A stretch of DNA of 33,900 nucleotides from Intoshia linei (lineage: Eukaryota > Orthonectida > Rhopaluridae). The stretch covers positions 1 through 33,900 of the forward strand of contig LWCA01000283.1 of assembly GCA_001642005.1 (NCBI GenBank), written 5' to 3'. Positions 31,294-33,900 of the stretch are shown piece after piece. The position numbers and the translations under genes were made by a program. Each line of letters begins with the position of its first letter. Position 1 is the stretch's first letter. A model generated the notes under the pieces. It saw only the letters and a program-made list of their open reading frames with translations. It was not told the origin of the DNA and did no database searches.

Positions 31294-32279
31294 ATAATAA
31301 ATAAAGTCAAATCTTTTTACTGTTTACGATTCAAAAAGTTTCTATCAATAGTTTTTTTTCAATTATACCAAAACGTACTTAAGGTTTTTTAAGTTAACTT
31401 AACATGCGTATAAGATGTTGCAATTTACATTGTGATTATTGTATCCTAATGAAAATAAATAAATTATAATTTAGTAATCGATATCATAATAATGTAAAAT
31501 AACAATATATTAATAATTAAAATATATCTAATTTCCTAAATGAATTATTTTTTATATTTATGATGCATTTATATTTGGCAGAGTATAGCGTTTGTAATTC
31601 ATAAACAACTAGAAAATAATTAGATAAACACTATATTGATATTAATATTAATGCTATACGATTTTTTTGAACAATGGTGAATAATGTCACATATATGGAA
31701 TTACTAAGATGTAACAAGACTGACAATATTTTACTTTTAACGTAAATCAAATTTAGACAATTAATTTTTCATTATATATCCGGGCTTGTTAAAAAAATAG
31801 AAAATCAACTTTACCGATTAACGTATAAACTATTTGTAAAATAGATAATGTGTAATTCATTTGTAGTACACGTTATGAATATAATGCTATCATTACAAAA
31901 TATATAATAATTCTAAATCCGGTTTTACAAGGGCTCAACGACAGTATCGTTCGATTAGTAGGTCATTTATAAGTGTACCTTCAGACTTCGCTATCTTACA
32001 CATTAAATAATATGCTATATACATTTCAAATAGCTGAAATATATACACGTGAATTCTGACTAATTAAAATTGTAAACCCTTTAGGCATGATTTAAAATTC
32101 ACCGTAATTGTATTAATAATTAGAAACAAAAACGTAATGAAATTTAGCAACGTAAAATTAAAATATTTTTTTAAGTATCTCTTCGGATATTTCAATGATC
32201 CTAATTTGCGAAATTTTGCTGCCAAATATACCATATATAAAATTTATGAGAACAATAAAACTAATATTAATTTATATAG
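31294..32279. other. Stretch between the two small 3' genes
   Basis: Probably contains the 5' exon or exons of the following gene. A reading MKFSNVKLKYFFKYLFGYFN from the ATG at 32137 is protein-like and stays open for about 50 codons. I could not join it to the next exon with certainty. Upstream of that only AT-rich sequence is seen. Confidence 0.4.
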
Positions 32280-32927
32280 GAAAATATAGACTACAATATG
32301 ATTTAATAATAGTAATGTCAATAGATATTAATATAAAATGCAGCGAAAAACTCAACATGTATATGAATAAAAAAATGTATAATATATTTAAATTATAGAA
32401 AAAACTTAATACATTATGCATTGGAATATATGTCAACAGATGGAAATATGTTATGTATAACTAGACCTAATGATATAAACACATTAATTCCAACTATGAT
32501 TAGTATGTTTGGTAAATTATCGGATATTATATGTGATAATAAAAATTATAAAAAAAACATGAATAGTGAATCAATAATAAATGCATTTAATGAATACGTA
32601 TTATACCAATATGGTATAGAAACAATACCATTCAATATATCAAAAGAAAAATATTATAACATATGTTTAAATCAATACGATCATAATACAACATTAAACA
32701 GTCTAGAAAATCATATCTACAATGTAGAAATTAATAGAATCAAGTCAACCTGTATGCAGTATTTAAATGAAAACCAGAAAATAAAAATTACGGATACACT
32801 CTTATTTTTAACAATCAAAAAAAAAAATATAGTAGAAACCCAAAAACAAACTATATACACAACGAGAGAAAACTCAAACATTACGAAAAAAAAAAAAAAA
32901 AATTTTGTCACATTTTACTACCAATAA
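32280..32927 (+). CDS. Putative SAM-dependent methyltransferase-like protein, C-terminal part
   Basis: Exons 32280-32358 and 32399-32927 are joined by a 40-nt GT-AG intron that restores one frame; the 5' part is unresolved. The order of elements recalls class I methyltransferases. LQYDLIIVMSIDI would be the motif II-type strand, LIHYALEYMSTDGNMLCITR the '..L.pgG.lli.rP' strand-turn, and a C-terminal domain ends IKITDTLLFLTIKKKN, like the 'i.f.D.l.Fi.akK' tails of some small-molecule N-methyltransferases. The SAM-binding glycine motif is not seen and would lie upstream. The protein ends with a Lys-rich tail encoded by a run of 17 A. Base composition is even more AT-rich than in neighbouring genes. 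The function is a guess from fold pattern; the coding status of 32399-32870 is fairly secure. Confidence 0.45.
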
Positions 32928-33900
32928 AATAATATCTAATAAAAATAATATTTTGTATATAACTTTTTAATAAATATAAAGTAAATTAAATAATTTTAAA
33001 AACAATTTATACAGTGAATTTTAATCAGTAATTCCTAACGTTGCGGTAACGCCCATCTAGGGAATTTGAGTTATTTGCAGAAAGGTAAAAAAATTTTTAA
33101 CTTTTAATGGTGCTAGACTAAATTTGTTATTTTATTGTATAATGAATTTTTTATTTTATGTATTGACTTACTTTTAATAATTATTATAATTATAATGTTT
33201 TAACCTTTTGTGCTCTCTAAACACACACATGTTGAAAACCTATACTAACATCATATGGATAATTAGTTTATGTTAAAATTTTTATATAACGTATAATACA
33301 ATTTTACTCCACTAGATTACAAATAAAAAAAAATTTAGCAACCGCTAAATTATACAATAGACGGCAAAACCAAAGTTTGTTTAATTACGACATACCATTT
33401 TAATATAACGAGGCATTCTCTTTATTTTTTGATATCTACGGATTAGTCTCATAATTAATATATGAAAAATGAAAATTAGATTAACAATATTTGCTTATAA
33501 ATATTGTACAAGTCGAAAATAATTAAATGTCTATGAGTGTAACAATTTATTGATAAAACTAACAATCCGAATAATTTAAAAAAAAAATAGTAAATCGTTA
33601 TACACTGCAAAAATTATGATTTAAATACTACAATTGATATAATCAAACCCAAAACGTCAAATATATAATTGTTTTAAAATAAAAATATATTTAATTCTTA
33701 AAATATAAATTATTTCAAAATTATAAAGTTACAAATCCACGACAAAAAGCAAATTACTTTTAACTATTTTGTATCGTATTCTTAATATAAACTAGATATA
33801 GACCTTTACATAATGTATATTGTTACAACTAAAAAAATTTTTTAATGAGCAGTTTGGGAAACAATTTGAAGCAAAAGCAGTAGCAAGACAATTTTTTGTA
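32928..33900. other. Non-coding AT-rich right edge
   Basis: No credible reading frame or RNA gene. A small more GC-rich patch near 33036-33066 (cctaacgttgcggtaacgcccatctag) stands out, but I cannot name it. Confidence 0.4.

Noticed and set aside
32195-32398. 67-codon plus-strand frame read without splicing
   Set aside because: Its first half is low-complexity, and it ends at the acceptor of a 40-nt intron. Splicing at 32359-32398 joins its second half to the downstream methyltransferase-like exon in frame.
32717-32911. 64-codon minus-strand frame with a run of Phe
   Set aside because: Produced by the complement of the A17 tract and AT-rich coding sequence; no independent signal.
1-33900. 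CRISPR array, prophage, bacterial operon or defence island
   Set aside because: There are no regularly spaced repeats or ribosome-binding-site-led gene strings. The genes are spliced animal genes. The only tandem array is the 54-bp minisatellite without spacers.

Overview
This is AT-rich nuclear DNA from an animal, not from a bacterium or virus. Genes are split by GT-AG introns that are mostly only 31-45 nt long (33 of the 41 introns I could model). The genes are metazoan: a BET bromodomain protein, RNA polymerase I subunit 2, the ciliary central-pair protein CFAP221, the dense-core-vesicle protein PTPRN/IA-2, the Smad corepressor SKI/SnoN, a large RASEF/CRACR2A-type Rab GTPase and an FBXO30/FBXO40-type F-box protein. 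Together these suggest a small ciliated bilaterian with a nervous or secretory system and reduced introns. An orthonectid-like or similarly miniaturised lophotrochozoan would fit, but that is inference; no species marker was found.

Layout: 1-566 holds the 5' end of a BET gene (minus strand) running off the left edge. 567-5578 is mostly non-coding with transposon debris: a hAT/RNase H-like transposase pseudogene, a pogo/Tigger transposase tail with its terminal repeat, a 3 x 54 bp minisatellite and a dispersed 62-bp repeat. 5579-9610 is POLR1B (plus), 10554-12934 CFAP221 (minus), 13213-18256 PTPRN (plus), 18416-20254 SKI (minus), 20862-23100 the large Rab gene (minus). CFAP221 and PTPRN are divergent across 278 bp; POLR1B/CFAP221 and PTPRN/SKI are convergent. 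23101-26545 is repeat-rich and non-coding. 26546-28150 is the F-box gene (plus). 28567-28886 is an intact-looking hAT MITE with 8-bp target-site duplications. 30846-31293 and about 32280-32927 are two small unfamiliar genes; the second ends like an S-adenosylmethionine-dependent methyltransferase.

The genes do not form one pathway and are not an operon. Exon models for POLR1B, PTPRN and the large Rab gene were built by hand. For PTPRN and the Rab gene the exon lengths sum to exact codon multiples from ATG to stop (769 and 590 aa), which supports the short-intron models. I found no CRISPR array, rRNA, convincing tRNA or defence system. The most notable points are the tiny introns with frequent GTT donors, an IA-2 protein whose phosphatase motifs are eroded further than in vertebrates, and the hAT-element activity that accounts for part of one outsized intron.
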